26,331 nucleotides of DNA, taken from a virus. Below the pieces are notes generated by a model. That model was given only the letters and a program-made list of their open reading frames with translations, had not been told where the DNA came from and did not search any database. Both the position numbers and the translations under genes were made by a program. Below are positions 1 through 7,789 of the stretch, one piece after another (position 1 is the stretch's first letter; every line of letters begins with the position of its first letter). The stretch spans positions 1 to 26,331 of IMG/VR virus record IMGVR_UViG_3300006059_000011; one strand, written 5' to 3'.

Positions 1-1
1 C

Positions 2-832
2 ATGAACGCCCCCGCGAATTTCCTCACCCCATTCGATCCCGCCAAGGTCGGCGCCATCATGGAGGCCGTCCTGATCAAGGGCGACCTTTCCGCCCTCACC
101 CAGGCCGAACGCGCGAAATATTACGTGCGCATCTGCGAATCGCTCGGTCTTAATCCGATGACCAGACCGTTCAAATACATCCTGCTCAATGGCGAATTGC
201 AGCTTTATGCGCTCAAGGCATGCACCGACCAGCTCCGCGCCATCCACAGGATTTCCGTAACGGCTCTCACGAAAACCATAGAGGACGGAATTTTCATCGT
301 CACGGCAGATGTCGCCGGGGGCGCCGGCCGCACCGATGCCGACATAGGCGCGGTGCCGATCGCAAATCTTAAGGGCGAGGCGCTTTGTAACGCGATGATG
401 AAAGCCTCTACCAAGGCCAAGCGCCGCGCCACTTTGTCGATCTGCGGGCTCGGCTTTCTCGACGAAACCGAGATGGACGATATTCCGGCCGGCGCCAAGC
501 AGGAAGTGCCGCAACCGGAAATTCCCGCGCCGGCGCCGCGAGCATTGCCGCCTTGCGAGGAAGTCGAGCGCGCCATCAAACAGGCGGCCACGGCGAAGAC
601 CATAGTACGGACAATCGTCCCGGCGCCTAAGCATTCCTTAAAGAATGGCGGGATCGCGGATCGCGCCCTGCAGGGGCGAATCGCGAACACCCTGGAACGG
701 GAACGCAATGCCGAGCCGTCCAAGCCATTCCTGGTATCCGAAATCACACGGCGCCATCCGATCATGGAGGAACCGCCGCCCCATGACGATATCCCGGATT
801 TTCTCGACCGTCGTCAGACGGTCCCGGCATGA
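2..832 (+). CDS. putative RecT/Red-beta-like single-strand annealing protein
   Basis: A 276-residue protein starting at the ATG at base 2; upstream signals lie outside the window. Residues about 40-70 (CESLGLNPMTRPFKYI) and 115-160 (a KASTKAKRRATLSICGLGFLDETE-type segment) resemble phage proteins placed near RecT/Red-beta annealing proteins, which pair single strands in phage recombination. The C-terminal third is proline-rich and probably disordered, and carries DDIPDF at residues 262-267, resembling the DDDIPF tip with which SSB proteins recruit partners. It is one of two genes here on the plus strand and converges on the late operon, its last 19 bases overlapping the end of the small gene at 814-993. 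The recombination role is an inference from motif resemblance; a general single-strand binding protein is the main alternative. Confidence 0.7.
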   Translation: MNAPANFLTPFDPAKVGAIMEAVLIKGDLSALTQAERAKYYVRICESLGLNPMTRPFKYILLNGELQLYALKACTDQLRAIHRISVTALTKTIEDGIFIVTADVAGGAGRTDADIGAVPIANLKGEALCNAMMKASTKAKRRATLSICGLGFLDETEMDDIPAGAKQEVPQPEIPAPAPRALPPCEEVERAIKQAATAKTIVRTIVPAPKHSLKNGGIADRALQGRIANTLERERNAEPSKPFLVSEITRRHPIMEEPPPHDDIPDFLDRRQTVPA

Positions 833-993
833 TCCTTCACATGCGGCCCGCTCCACACCTGGAACGGATGCTCCGCATGATTGGGATCTTCCCGGCATTC
901 CGCGAGCGGATGCAGTCCGCTCGCGAGAACCTCTTCAAGCTTGCGATGCGACTCATCGCGGTCCCCGGTCCCGAACAATTTCACGGCCGCCAT
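814..993 (-). CDS. small hypothetical protein, last gene of the late operon
   Basis: An open frame of 59 residues, beginning MAAVKLFGTGD and ending KDHAGTV, with stop TGA at 816-814. The ATG follows a strong Shine-Dalgarno (GGAGG, 5 bases upstream), and the stop of the preceding gene is only 12 bases away, so it fits the tightly packed late operon. The composition is charged and His-rich (HPL, NHAEHPF), with no membrane segment or recognised domain. It overlaps the 3' end of the convergent plus-strand gene by 19 bases, so transcripts of the two would be complementary there. The function is unknown. The ribosome binding site and spacing are the main reasons for calling it. Confidence 0.65.
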   Translation of the reverse strand: MAAVKLFGTGDRDESHRKLEEVLASGLHPLAECREDPNHAEHPFQVWSGPHVKDHAGTV

Positions 994-1005
994 ATGATCC
1001 TCCGC

Positions 1006-1656
1006 TTACCAGACCGCCGACTCGTCCCATTCCACCCCGACGGTGAAATTCCATGTTCCGGTCGCCGGCACCGTCGCCTGTATCACGAAGCCTTCATTGG
1101 TCGCGAGGATCAGGCGCTGATCGCCCGGCAGGGCTTTGAAAAACTCGGTCTCCGGATTGACGATGTCCTGGCTCGTGGACACCGACATCGAGCGCACCAT
1201 CGATTCGAGCTGCTGGGCGTCGAGCGTGCGGGTGCCGGCCGTCAGGGTCGCGGTGCTCGACACGCGGAAATCCGCGAGCCCCGTGGTCGCGTACGCAGTG
1301 CGCAGCTTGCCGTTGTTGCCGGTCAACGTCGCCGCCGTTCCGCCGCTGTCGGAGGCGGTGAAAGAACGGGCCGCATAAAGATCGAATTGCGCGGCCCCGA
1401 GCGCGAATCCGGTCGTGTTAACGCCGGCGGAAAAGAGAATTCGGCGCACCGTGGCGATGTTGGCGCCGCCATACCGGAACGCCGCGATCGGAGAACCGGC
1501 GCCGAGTCCGGCCGCCATCAGGCCGCTCTTGAGCGCCATCTTGTATTGCCCGAGGGCGCCCGGATTAAAGGGCTTGAGGGCCACCAGCGCAGAGCTGTCG
1601 GCCTGCACGTCCTGCCCTTGTCCCGAAATCTTACCGACGACGATAATGCCGGCCAT
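1006..1656 (-). CDS. hypothetical virion structural protein
   Basis: A 216-residue protein (MAGIIVVGKISGQGQ...) with ATG preceded by AGGAG at good spacing. It is rich in Gly, Ala, Thr and Ser, has alternating hydrophobic residues typical of a beta-sandwich, and ends in WNFTVGVEWDESAVW. There is no signal peptide or membrane segment. It is third from the end of the late operon, downstream of the tail fibre, which fits a decoration, fibre-tip or receptor-binding accessory. No named family is recognised and the structural role is inferred from position and composition. Confidence 0.85.
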   Translation of the reverse strand: MAGIIVVGKISGQGQDVQADSSALVALKPFNPGALGQYKMALKSGLMAAGLGAGSPIAAFRYGGANIATVRRILFSAGVNTTGFALGAAQFDLYAARSFTASDSGGTAATLTGNNGKLRTAYATTGLADFRVSSTATLTAGTRTLDAQQLESMVRSMSVSTSQDIVNPETEFFKALPGDQRLILATNEGFVIQATVPATGTWNFTVGVEWDESAVW

Positions 1657-1668
1657 GTCGAACTACTC

Positions 1669-2178
1669 CTATTGCCAACGCCAACCGACGCTCCACGCGC
1701 CATGGACGAGAGGAACTCCGGAAAATCCGCTATCGGATCCCGGACCGAGCATCGGATTGACGGGGTCCAGTCCTCCGGATGCCCAGGTATTGACCCCATA
1801 GATCGTGAAGCCGACGCCGGGGACGATATTGCCGGCCTGGATGCGCGGCGGATCAAGCCAATGTTCATCGACCGTATGGTCGGCCGTCGCCGCCGGCATG
1901 ATGAACGCCTCGACGATCGAGCCGGCCAGGATATTGGCCTGCCCGGTGATGACGAGCTGCGCATCGGTCGAGCCCGGGAAGGCGCCGAAATTGATCTGTC
2001 CGGAGCCGGCCGTCACCGGCACGTAGCCCGCCGCCTGCATGATCCCGAGCAGCTGCCCGGAACTGAGCCCGATAGTCCAAATGCCGTTCTGCTTGGTGAC
2101 CGTGATGCCGCTACCGCCCTGCACCATGGCAGGAAACGGGGCGGAAAGATTGACGCGGATATTGGCGGCCAGGCTCAT
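1669..2178 (-). CDS. hypothetical virion structural protein
   Basis: A 169-residue protein starting MSLAANIRVNLSAPFP. The middle is a Gly/Thr-rich beta-type region, followed by HTVDEHWLDPPRIQAG and VGFTIYGVNTWASGG. The C-terminus is Trp-rich (WSVGWRWQ). It has no signal peptide or membrane helix. Only 18 bases separate its ATG from the stop of the preceding gene, and those bases are occupied by a copy of the CTTCGAGAAG repeat, so the usual Shine-Dalgarno is weak (GAGAAG). It is probably a tail or fibre-associated component by position. The family is not recognised. Confidence 0.82.
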   Translation of the reverse strand: MSLAANIRVNLSAPFPAMVQGGSGITVTKQNGIWTIGLSSGQLLGIMQAAGYVPVTAGSGQINFGAFPGSTDAQLVITGQANILAGSIVEAFIMPAATADHTVDEHWLDPPRIQAGNIVPGVGFTIYGVNTWASGGLDPVNPMLGPGSDSGFSGVPLVHGAWSVGWRWQ

Positions 2179-2180
2179 CT

Positions 2181-2195
2181 GAGGTCTTCTCGAAG
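2181..2195 (-). repeat. CTTCGAGAAG repeat, variant copy
   Basis: On the minus strand this reads CTTCGAGAAGACCTC, one base different from three copies at 22404-22418 and 22640-22672. Here it fills the gap between the TAA of one gene and the ATG of the next. The TCTTC and GAAGA arms make a short inverted repeat with a 2-base centre. Confidence 0.55.
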
Positions 2196-2196
2196 A

Positions 2197-2889
2197 TTAG
2201 ATTGTTACTCCGCCGTAGAGCACCGGCAATTGGACGAGGAAAACCTGCCGGGTGTTCACGCTATCGGTCATGGTCAACGCGGCATTGAGTGTCCCGGTGG
2301 TGGTGCCGGAGAACGTGCCGGACCCAAGCGTCTTGAACGTCGCCTCCGGGATGAGGAGCTGAAGCATCCCGACATCGATTATCGTGATGCCGTTTCCAAG
2401 CGAGGCCGAGAGCAGCGGCCCGAGATCGTCGGGCGTGCCGAAATCGAACCACGGCACGAAGCCGCCGCCGTAATTGCGTGGACCGCCGCGGCGGATTTCG
2501 AATTGATAAGTGAGGCCGATCTGACACACGAGTGCGCCGGTCGCCGCCGCATAGGACACCACGTATCCGGTCATCGAATTGAGGCCGCTCGCAGTATCCT
2601 TGACGGTGACCGGATCGCCTACATTGATACTCAGGTTCTTTGCGATCGTGAGCGACAGCGTCGACACCTGGTTGCCGATCGGAAACACCGGAATTGTCAG
2701 CGGTGTCGTCGAGGCGGTGACGATCGCGCCGTCGGTGACGGTCCACGCCGCGCCGGTGAACGGCAGCGCATTGAACGTGGTGCAGCCGTCGAGCTTGATC
2801 GGCTGCGCGGTGTCGTCATCGAACAGCGAAATCATCAGCAGCAGATCCTCCCGATTGGTGACTTGCGGGAGGGCGCGGTTGAAGTACAT
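2197..2889 (-). CDS. hypothetical virion structural protein
   Basis: A 230-residue protein starting MYFNRALPQVTNREDLLLMISLFDDD and ending QVFLVQLPVLYGGVTI. Most of it is Thr/Gly/Val-rich beta-type sequence, with one Gly-rich aromatic patch (RRGGPRNYGGGFVPWFDFG, about residues 134-152). There is no signal peptide. The ATG has no clear Shine-Dalgarno (CCCCC precedes it), and a palindromic element lies directly upstream in the spacer from the tail-fibre gene. It is probably a tail or fibre accessory. The family is unknown. Confidence 0.84.
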   Translation of the reverse strand: MYFNRALPQVTNREDLLLMISLFDDDTAQPIKLDGCTTFNALPFTGAAWTVTDGAIVTASTTPLTIPVFPIGNQVSTLSLTIAKNLSINVGDPVTVKDTASGLNSMTGYVVSYAAATGALVCQIGLTYQFEIRRGGPRNYGGGFVPWFDFGTPDDLGPLLSASLGNGITIIDVGMLQLLIPEATFKTLGSGTFSGTTTGTLNAALTMTDSVNTRQVFLVQLPVLYGGVTI

Positions 2890-2898
2890 GGGGGATCA

Positions 2899-2989
2899 GC
2901 GAAAAGAGCGAGTAGCGAAGTGGCGAGTAGCGAGTAGAGGAGCTTCCCTACTCGCTATTTCGCTACTCGCTACTCGCCCCCTTACGCTC
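2899..2989. repeat. modular palindromic element, copy E1
   Basis: An imperfect hairpin in the spacer between the tail-fibre stop and the next gene. The left arm is built of GCGAGTA, GCGAAGTG, GCGAGTA and GCGAGTA; the right arm holds their complements TACTCGC, TATTTCGC, TACTCGC and TACTCGC around the apex AGGAGCTTCCC. The left end is GCGAAAAGAGCGAGTAG and the right end GCCCCCTTACGCTC, both shared with E4. The right end touches the stop codon of the tail-fibre gene. Confidence 0.9.
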
Positions 2990-4039
2990 CTACTGCTTGA
3001 TGTACCAGGTGCCGAGCACGAACGGCTGCATCACGTTGAACGGCGTACCGCTGCCGGTACCGGCATTGTTGATGGTGATGCCGGTGACAGATGAGTTCGT
3101 TGCGGGGCCGCCATAGTTTGTCGTGGCATTGCCGGCTGCGAACACAGCCGAGGTGCCCGTCGCATAAACTGTCGCCGTATGAGAATGTCCCGGGTCGGTC
3201 AGCGAATTGGCATGCGTATGGGTAACCAAATCCGCGAGCGACATCGTATGATTGGCTTCGCCTCCGCTGGCGCCCGGCGTTGTCGTGGTGTCGGCGCCGC
3301 CGCTGGTCACGTTGCTGGCCAGCAATCGTCCTGCCGCGGTATTGCCCATATCGTCGAGACCGACACCGCAGATCCGCCCGCGGCAATCCGGCAGCGTGAT
3401 CTGCTTGTTGGCATTGAAATCGGCGAGCCCCGAAATGCCGCGCCCGCCGACCACCGGGCAATGCGCATCCGGGCAATTGGTCCACAGGTACGTAAAGAGG
3501 TTCTGGGTGTCGGCATTGGCGCGCTGGGTGGCGCCGGAGGCCGCCCCTCCGACGGTCTGGGCATTGGCCTTGACCCAGCCCGACAGGAATTCCCCGGTCA
3601 GTCGCCATTTGAGGTCGCCGGTCGACGCGATGGTGGTCGGATCGACCGCGCCGCCGCCGCCGCCGCCGGCCGACGGACCGATGACCAGCATGTTCGGGTA
3701 ATCGAATTGCACCACGCCGTTTATGTCAGTGAGCCTGACGTGAATCGTTCCGTTCGCCAGATAGAACGGCGGGATGCGGCCATTGATGTCGAGCGCCAGC
3801 GGCCACGAATTGGGAATCGTCAGGCCGGTGTCCTGAAACGAATTTTGAACGGTGTTGACGGTGCCGGTCTGATAGAAATACAGCAAGCCGCCCGACAGCG
3901 GCGTGCCGCAGGCGTTGGTGAAACTCACGCAATTGGTGAATGCGAATTGCTGGGTCAGCGCGATCGGCAGCGTGCCCTGGGCACTGGCGAGGGATGACCA
4001 TAGGAGGGCGACGGCGCCCAAAACGAAGCGACGAATCAT
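2990..4039 (-). CDS. tail fibre with collar-type C-terminal domain and N-terminal signal peptide
   Basis: A 349-residue protein from the ATG at 4039; a TTG 21 bases further upstream is open but less likely. Residues 1-21 (MIRRFVLGAVALLWSSLASA) form a typical Sec signal peptide with an ASA cleavage site, odd for a virion protein. A beta-rich region follows, then a Gly run (125-130) as a hinge, and from about residue 141 a tail-collar-type module (GDLKWRLTGEFLSGW). Two HxH motifs, HTH near 274 and HSH near 285, resemble metal-binding sites in trimeric fibre tips such as T4 gp37. The C-terminus FNVMQPFVLGTWYIKQ is typical of collar-domain fibres. It is likely the receptor-contacting fibre. Its start codon overlaps that of the divergent gene at 4038. 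Confidence 0.88.
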   Translation of the reverse strand: MIRRFVLGAVALLWSSLASAQGTLPIALTQQFAFTNCVSFTNACGTPLSGGLLYFYQTGTVNTVQNSFQDTGLTIPNSWPLALDINGRIPPFYLANGTIHVRLTDINGVVQFDYPNMLVIGPSAGGGGGGAVDPTTIASTGDLKWRLTGEFLSGWVKANAQTVGGAASGATQRANADTQNLFTYLWTNCPDAHCPVVGGRGISGLADFNANKQITLPDCRGRICGVGLDDMGNTAAGRLLASNVTSGGADTTTTPGASGGEANHTMSLADLVTHTHANSLTDPGHSHTATVYATGTSAVFAAGNATTNYGGPATNSSVTGITINNAGTGSGTPFNVMQPFVLGTWYIKQ

Positions 4040-4358
4040 GAAAACTCTCAATCTAATCAAAGATGATCGCGGAATCTTTGTGGATCAAAGCGAATGGGTC
4101 CGCCGCCATTATTGGTGGTGGCGAGAAGACACGCTTTGGATTCGCTGCGAAGATGCGCTATTGCGCTGGCTGAACACGAGGAGCGCGCGACTGATCTTTA
4201 CCGCGTACCTGGCGATTATTCTGATCTGGGCGAACTCGATTGGCGCTCTTCTGCTCTTCGGGTTCAGTATCTACCTGAGTTGGATTTGCAAACCGCTTTA
4301 TCAATTCGTTCCGGATGGGGCCGGTGATATCTGGCACATTGTTGATGAGATTTCGTGA
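4038..4358 (+). CDS. putative moron: small Trp-rich membrane protein on the opposite strand
   Basis: A 106-residue protein, MKTLNLIKDDRGIFVDQSEW..., with a Trp-rich N-terminal half (RRHYWWWRED) and two adjacent hydrophobic segments at about residues 50-85 (LIFTAYLAIILIWANSIG, then ALLLFGFSIYLSW). It is probably an inner-membrane protein. It is the only apparent plus-strand gene inside the late operon, and its DNA is visibly more AT-rich than the neighbours. The ATG shares CATG with the divergent tail-fibre start, and no strong Shine-Dalgarno is seen. The last 201 bases overlap the 3' end of the minus-strand gene at 4158-6092. Because the antisense of a hydrophilic tail often looks hydrophobic, this could be an artefact; the unshared first 120 bases favour a real gene. 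Confidence 0.5.
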   Translation: MKTLNLIKDDRGIFVDQSEWVRRHYWWWREDTLWIRCEDALLRWLNTRSARLIFTAYLAIILIWANSIGALLLFGFSIYLSWICKPLYQFVPDGAGDIWHIVDEIS

Positions 4359-6092
4359 GGCCATGGCGAGCATAGCCTGTCTTGCGGGTCCGGGGACGCG
4401 GGGAGCGTTCCGAGCGACATGCATCCATTTGGCGAGCGCTGAAGCCGTCGCCGGCCGCGCCAGATATTTCGCGAGCCCGAAGCCGCCGGCTCCGGTTACC
4501 AGTCCGGCAAAGACGGCTGCAATATTGCCGCTCGCCAATGCGCCGGCAACGGCACCGCCGCCGCCGATTATCTTTGTAAGAGTATCGACTCGGCCGGTTC
4601 CGGATTTGTTGATATATTTGTCGCTGGCCTTCAGCACCTCATCGAGATTGGCAATTCCATCGAGCGCCTTGCGGTGCGCCGGGTCCGGAAAGAGAATCGA
4701 TTTCGCGGTCGCGCCCAAATTGCGATAGCCGGTGCCGAATTTTTCGAGGCTGAATTTACCCGTCGCGGGATTATGACCCAGTTCGGATAGTCCGACCCCC
4801 ACGATCTGCTCGAAATCCTGTTTCGGCATCTGCTGGCGCAATTGCATGAGCAGCTTTGCATTGCCGCTCTTGCCTTGTGCCGCATTGATTATGCCCCCCA
4901 CTACCCCTTCGTCTGTCTTGATATTGAGAAGATTTTGGACCTTCTTGTTGCGGTCGACGAGCTGTGCCGCGGCGCCTTCCGCTTGTTTCCATACTTCGGC
5001 GGCCTGATTGGGATGCACACCTTTGGCATTGATTCGCACCACGCCTTCCATGTCGCCGGTCATTGCCGCGTAGAGCCGCTTGAAATCACCGACGTTGAAG
5101 CCCGGATTGGGATTATTCGCCGCAAGGCCGATGATCTTGCCGACGTCGGCGCGGGCGCGCTGCAGGCCGTTGAAGCTGGCGCCATTGTTGACCAGCTTGT
5201 TGATGTCCTGCAACCCGGCTTCAGGCTTGACCATGCGGGCGTCGATGCGGCTTTTGAAGATGCTGTCCAGGGCCACCCGCGTGCGCGAGAGTGCCGTGAC
5301 CGCGTCCGGATCGATGACGTGGCGGAGCGCCTGGTAAACCTGATCGATGCGCCCGTTGTTGTCGTCGATGATGCCCTGAAGCGAAGGCCGCAGACCGGCG
5401 CCGGCGGTGGCGCGGTCGGGCACGCCGCCCGACATGCCTTCGGCAATGTCATTCACCGCATTTCCTGCGGCCTCGATCGTGTTCCCGACCCGCTCATCGA
5501 TCTTGGCGCCCACGATCGGCATCGAGCGGGACGCCTGCGTCAATGCCCGGGTGGCCTTGCTGTCGGATACGAGCCCCGCCGGCAATGGCACTCCAAGATC
5601 GGATGCCGTCCTGGCAGCTTCCATGCCGGGCGTCATGGTTTGCGGCAAATCTTCGCCGGCGCCTTTGAATAAGGGCTTTCCGAATGCGGTCAGCGAACGC
5701 GGCCCGGTTACGGCGGGGGATATCGCCTGGCCGACGAAATCCGGATTGACTTTACCTTGATCAAACGTCCGCCGGGCAACCTGCGCTCCCGTTCTCGCCG
5801 CGATCGAGCCCGGCATGATCAAGCTCGCCGTATCGGACAAGCGCCGCTGACCCTCTTCGCTGTTCGGGTCGACGTTGCCCTGCCAGACATCGCGCGGCAG
5901 CGTGGCGCCGCTGACCACGGTTTCGGCGATCCGGCCCGGCCATGTTTTCATGCGCTCCCAGGCCGCCCCGAGACCGGGCTCTTGGGTATTTGCGGCGGCC
6001 TTTGCTTCACTACCGTAATCTTTCTCCCACGGTTTCGCCTTCACGGCATCCGGCGGCGGTTCGTGATAATCCTGCTCCCAGGGCGCCGGCAT
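4158..6092 (-). CDS. large putative internal virion / ejection protein
   Basis: A 644-residue protein beginning MPAPWEQDYHEPPPDAV; the ATG overlaps the upstream stop as ATGA and follows GGAG. A TTG further upstream is open but would extend into the previous gene. The N-terminus has two PWE-[QK]-DY repeats (4-9 and about 22-26), a feature I associate with large phage internal proteins. The middle is helix-rich and hydrophilic; a Gly/Ala hydrophobic stretch near 510-550 (GGGGAVAGALASGNIAAVFAG) could insert in a membrane during DNA ejection. The tail end is Gln/Arg-rich. In P22-like gene order this is the ejection-protein position (gp7, gp20, gp16). No enzymatic motif is seen, so the role is inferred. 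Confidence 0.88.
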   Translation of the reverse strand: MPAPWEQDYHEPPPDAVKAKPWEKDYGSEAKAAANTQEPGLGAAWERMKTWPGRIAETVVSGATLPRDVWQGNVDPNSEEGQRRLSDTASLIMPGSIAARTGAQVARRTFDQGKVNPDFVGQAISPAVTGPRSLTAFGKPLFKGAGEDLPQTMTPGMEAARTASDLGVPLPAGLVSDSKATRALTQASRSMPIVGAKIDERVGNTIEAAGNAVNDIAEGMSGGVPDRATAGAGLRPSLQGIIDDNNGRIDQVYQALRHVIDPDAVTALSRTRVALDSIFKSRIDARMVKPEAGLQDINKLVNNGASFNGLQRARADVGKIIGLAANNPNPGFNVGDFKRLYAAMTGDMEGVVRINAKGVHPNQAAEVWKQAEGAAAQLVDRNKKVQNLLNIKTDEGVVGGIINAAQGKSGNAKLLMQLRQQMPKQDFEQIVGVGLSELGHNPATGKFSLEKFGTGYRNLGATAKSILFPDPAHRKALDGIANLDEVLKASDKYINKSGTGRVDTLTKIIGGGGAVAGALASGNIAAVFAGLVTGAGGFGLAKYLARPATASALAKWMHVARNAPRVPGPARQAMLAMASRNLINNVPDITGPIRNELIKRFANPTQVDTEPEEQKSANRVRPDQNNRQVRGKDQSRAPRVQPAQ

Positions 6093-7786
6093 CAGCTTCG
6101 CTCTCCGGCCGCCCGTACGGGCTCCCAATTGTTTTGATCGCGGTGATTGCCGCCCTTGAACCGCATTCCCTGTTCGATATGACCGATCGGCGGGGCCCCG
6201 GTAACGCCAGTTCCTTTCGGCTCACCTTTCGGCACCGCGTTCGGAACCCGCGCTTTCGCTATATCGGCCCGAAGTTCCTTATCGAAGCCCGCATCAAGCC
6301 TGCCATGCTTGATCTTGTAATCGTCGGCCTTGTCGGCCCACTTCATCATCAGGTCGCCGGTCTTATCCAGCAGATTGAGCTTGGCCTTGATGCCCGCCAG
6401 GCTGTCCTCCGGAGTGATGTTGGCCTTTTCCTCGATATCGAGCATCGACTTGAAGATGCGCGCGCCCTGCTCTCCCGTCTCGGCCGCCATCGACTTCAGG
6501 CCGGAGAATTGATCGGCGAGAATGCGCGCGGACACCTGATTGAAGATTTCGCGCGGAGCCGCGCCGGTCGGATTGATGCCGAATTGTGTCAAGGCGCGTT
6601 GATAGGTCAGCCACGCATCCGTGCCGGTTCCGGGCGTAAACGACGGGCTCTCCGCCACCTGGCGCAGCATATCGACGTTCTGCTTTTGTTGAGCCGCAAT
6701 CATGCCGGAGCCGGCAAGCCCTCGATGCAGCGAGTCATAATATTTTATGTCGGCGGCTGCTTGTGCCGCATGCCCTTCAGCGCCGCTTTCAACGTTTTTC
6801 TGCTTCGTGGTCGGTTCGTTGTACTTCCCGAGACTTTCGAGAATTTTCTCTCCCCGCTCGATATTCGCCTTTCCTGCCGCAAGCGCCGCCTCTGCGGCTT
6901 TCGGCGAAGCCCCATACATGGCGGCAGCGGCCTGCTGGCGCTGTCCCAGCGCGATCGCCTTGCGCGCCTCTGCTTCCGTGCCGACCGGTGTTTGCCGCAT
7001 ATTGGCTGCATTGAATCGCGTATTGAAGCTGTCCCCCTGCGGCGACGGCGATACCTGCCCGCCACCGCCGGGCGCGGCCTGGCTGGGACCGCCGGTGCCG
7101 ACCGGCGTGGTGTCGTTGCTCTCTTCCGGCGACGACGCATTGGGCACCGGCCGCCCCGCCGGCACCCCATTGGCGTTCTGCACCCGCAGCCCGGCCGCCT
7201 TCATGGCGTTCTGCACCCGCGTCACGTCGCGCGGATTAGTGATATGCGCGTTCGGATCGAGGCCGGTATATTGCGCCACCTTCGCGATGGTGGCTCCGGC
7301 AGCATCCGGATCGTCGGCGTTCTGCGTCACCATGCTCGTGATGGTATTGCGACCGTTGTCGCCGCCGGATTGCGATTGGCCGGCGGCCGCGCCGCCGCCG
7401 CGCTGAAGCATGGCGGGCGTCTGGCCGGTCGGGGAGTTGTTCTGTGCGGGCGGCTGCGCCGGCGACTGCCCGGGATTGAGCACATTGGCGATCTGCGCAT
7501 TTGTTTGCTGGCCGATCATGGCCGGAATCATCTGCTGCGCCACCGGAGCGCCGCCGGTCTGAATCATCTTTGAAATCATCGCGGCGTAATCGGGCTGGCC
7601 ATTCCGGTCCTGCGGGATGCCGTCTTTGAAAAGATCTTGTTGCCGGTTCTGGCGAAAGGCTTGCTGACCTTGCTGGTAATCCTGCGGCAGGCCTCCGATC
7701 ATCTGATAGAGCTGCTGGGCCATGTTGCCGGCGCCATAGCTCATCGCGCCGGGAGCATTCCCCACCATGTAGTCGGATGCGCCCAT
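6092..7786 (-). CDS. putative internal virion / ejection protein
   Basis: A 564-residue protein starting MGASDYMVGNAPGAMSYGAG, with AAGG upstream of the ATG and a 3-base gap from the previous gene. The N-terminal 90 residues are Gln/Met-rich (QQLYQMIGGLPQDYQQGQQ), a low-complexity style common in podovirus ejection proteins. A Pro/Gln/Gly-rich region at about 100-250 is likely disordered. A helical C-terminal half follows, with possible coiled coils (for example ILDQFSGLKSMAAETGE and the AKLNLLDKTGDLMMKW area). No enzyme motif is seen. Placed between the S74-domain protein and the 644-residue protein, it probably forms part of the DNA-ejection set. Confidence 0.88.
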   Translation of the reverse strand: MGASDYMVGNAPGAMSYGAGNMAQQLYQMIGGLPQDYQQGQQAFRQNRQQDLFKDGIPQDRNGQPDYAAMISKMIQTGGAPVAQQMIPAMIGQQTNAQIANVLNPGQSPAQPPAQNNSPTGQTPAMLQRGGGAAAGQSQSGGDNGRNTITSMVTQNADDPDAAGATIAKVAQYTGLDPNAHITNPRDVTRVQNAMKAAGLRVQNANGVPAGRPVPNASSPEESNDTTPVGTGGPSQAAPGGGGQVSPSPQGDSFNTRFNAANMRQTPVGTEAEARKAIALGQRQQAAAAMYGASPKAAEAALAAGKANIERGEKILESLGKYNEPTTKQKNVESGAEGHAAQAAADIKYYDSLHRGLAGSGMIAAQQKQNVDMLRQVAESPSFTPGTGTDAWLTYQRALTQFGINPTGAAPREIFNQVSARILADQFSGLKSMAAETGEQGARIFKSMLDIEEKANITPEDSLAGIKAKLNLLDKTGDLMMKWADKADDYKIKHGRLDAGFDKELRADIAKARVPNAVPKGEPKGTGVTGAPPIGHIEQGMRFKGGNHRDQNNWEPVRAAGERS

Positions 7787-7789
7787 CGA

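Noticed and set aside
829-2937. 702-codon open frame on the plus strand overlapping the end of the 2-832 gene as ATGA
   Set aside because: It lies antisense to three well-supported minus-strand genes with ribosome binding sites, and its product is dominated by Arg, Gly and His with no motif. It is the antisense shadow of GC-rich codons.
2899-2989. Palindromic elements as rho-independent terminators
   Set aside because: They are long, AT/GC-mixed hairpins without a consistent T run, and one sits inside a coding sequence. A weak termination effect cannot be excluded.
5942-7573. 543-codon plus-strand open frame
   Set aside because: Antisense to the ejection-protein genes, with Arg/His/Gly-rich low-complexity composition and no ribosome binding site or motif.
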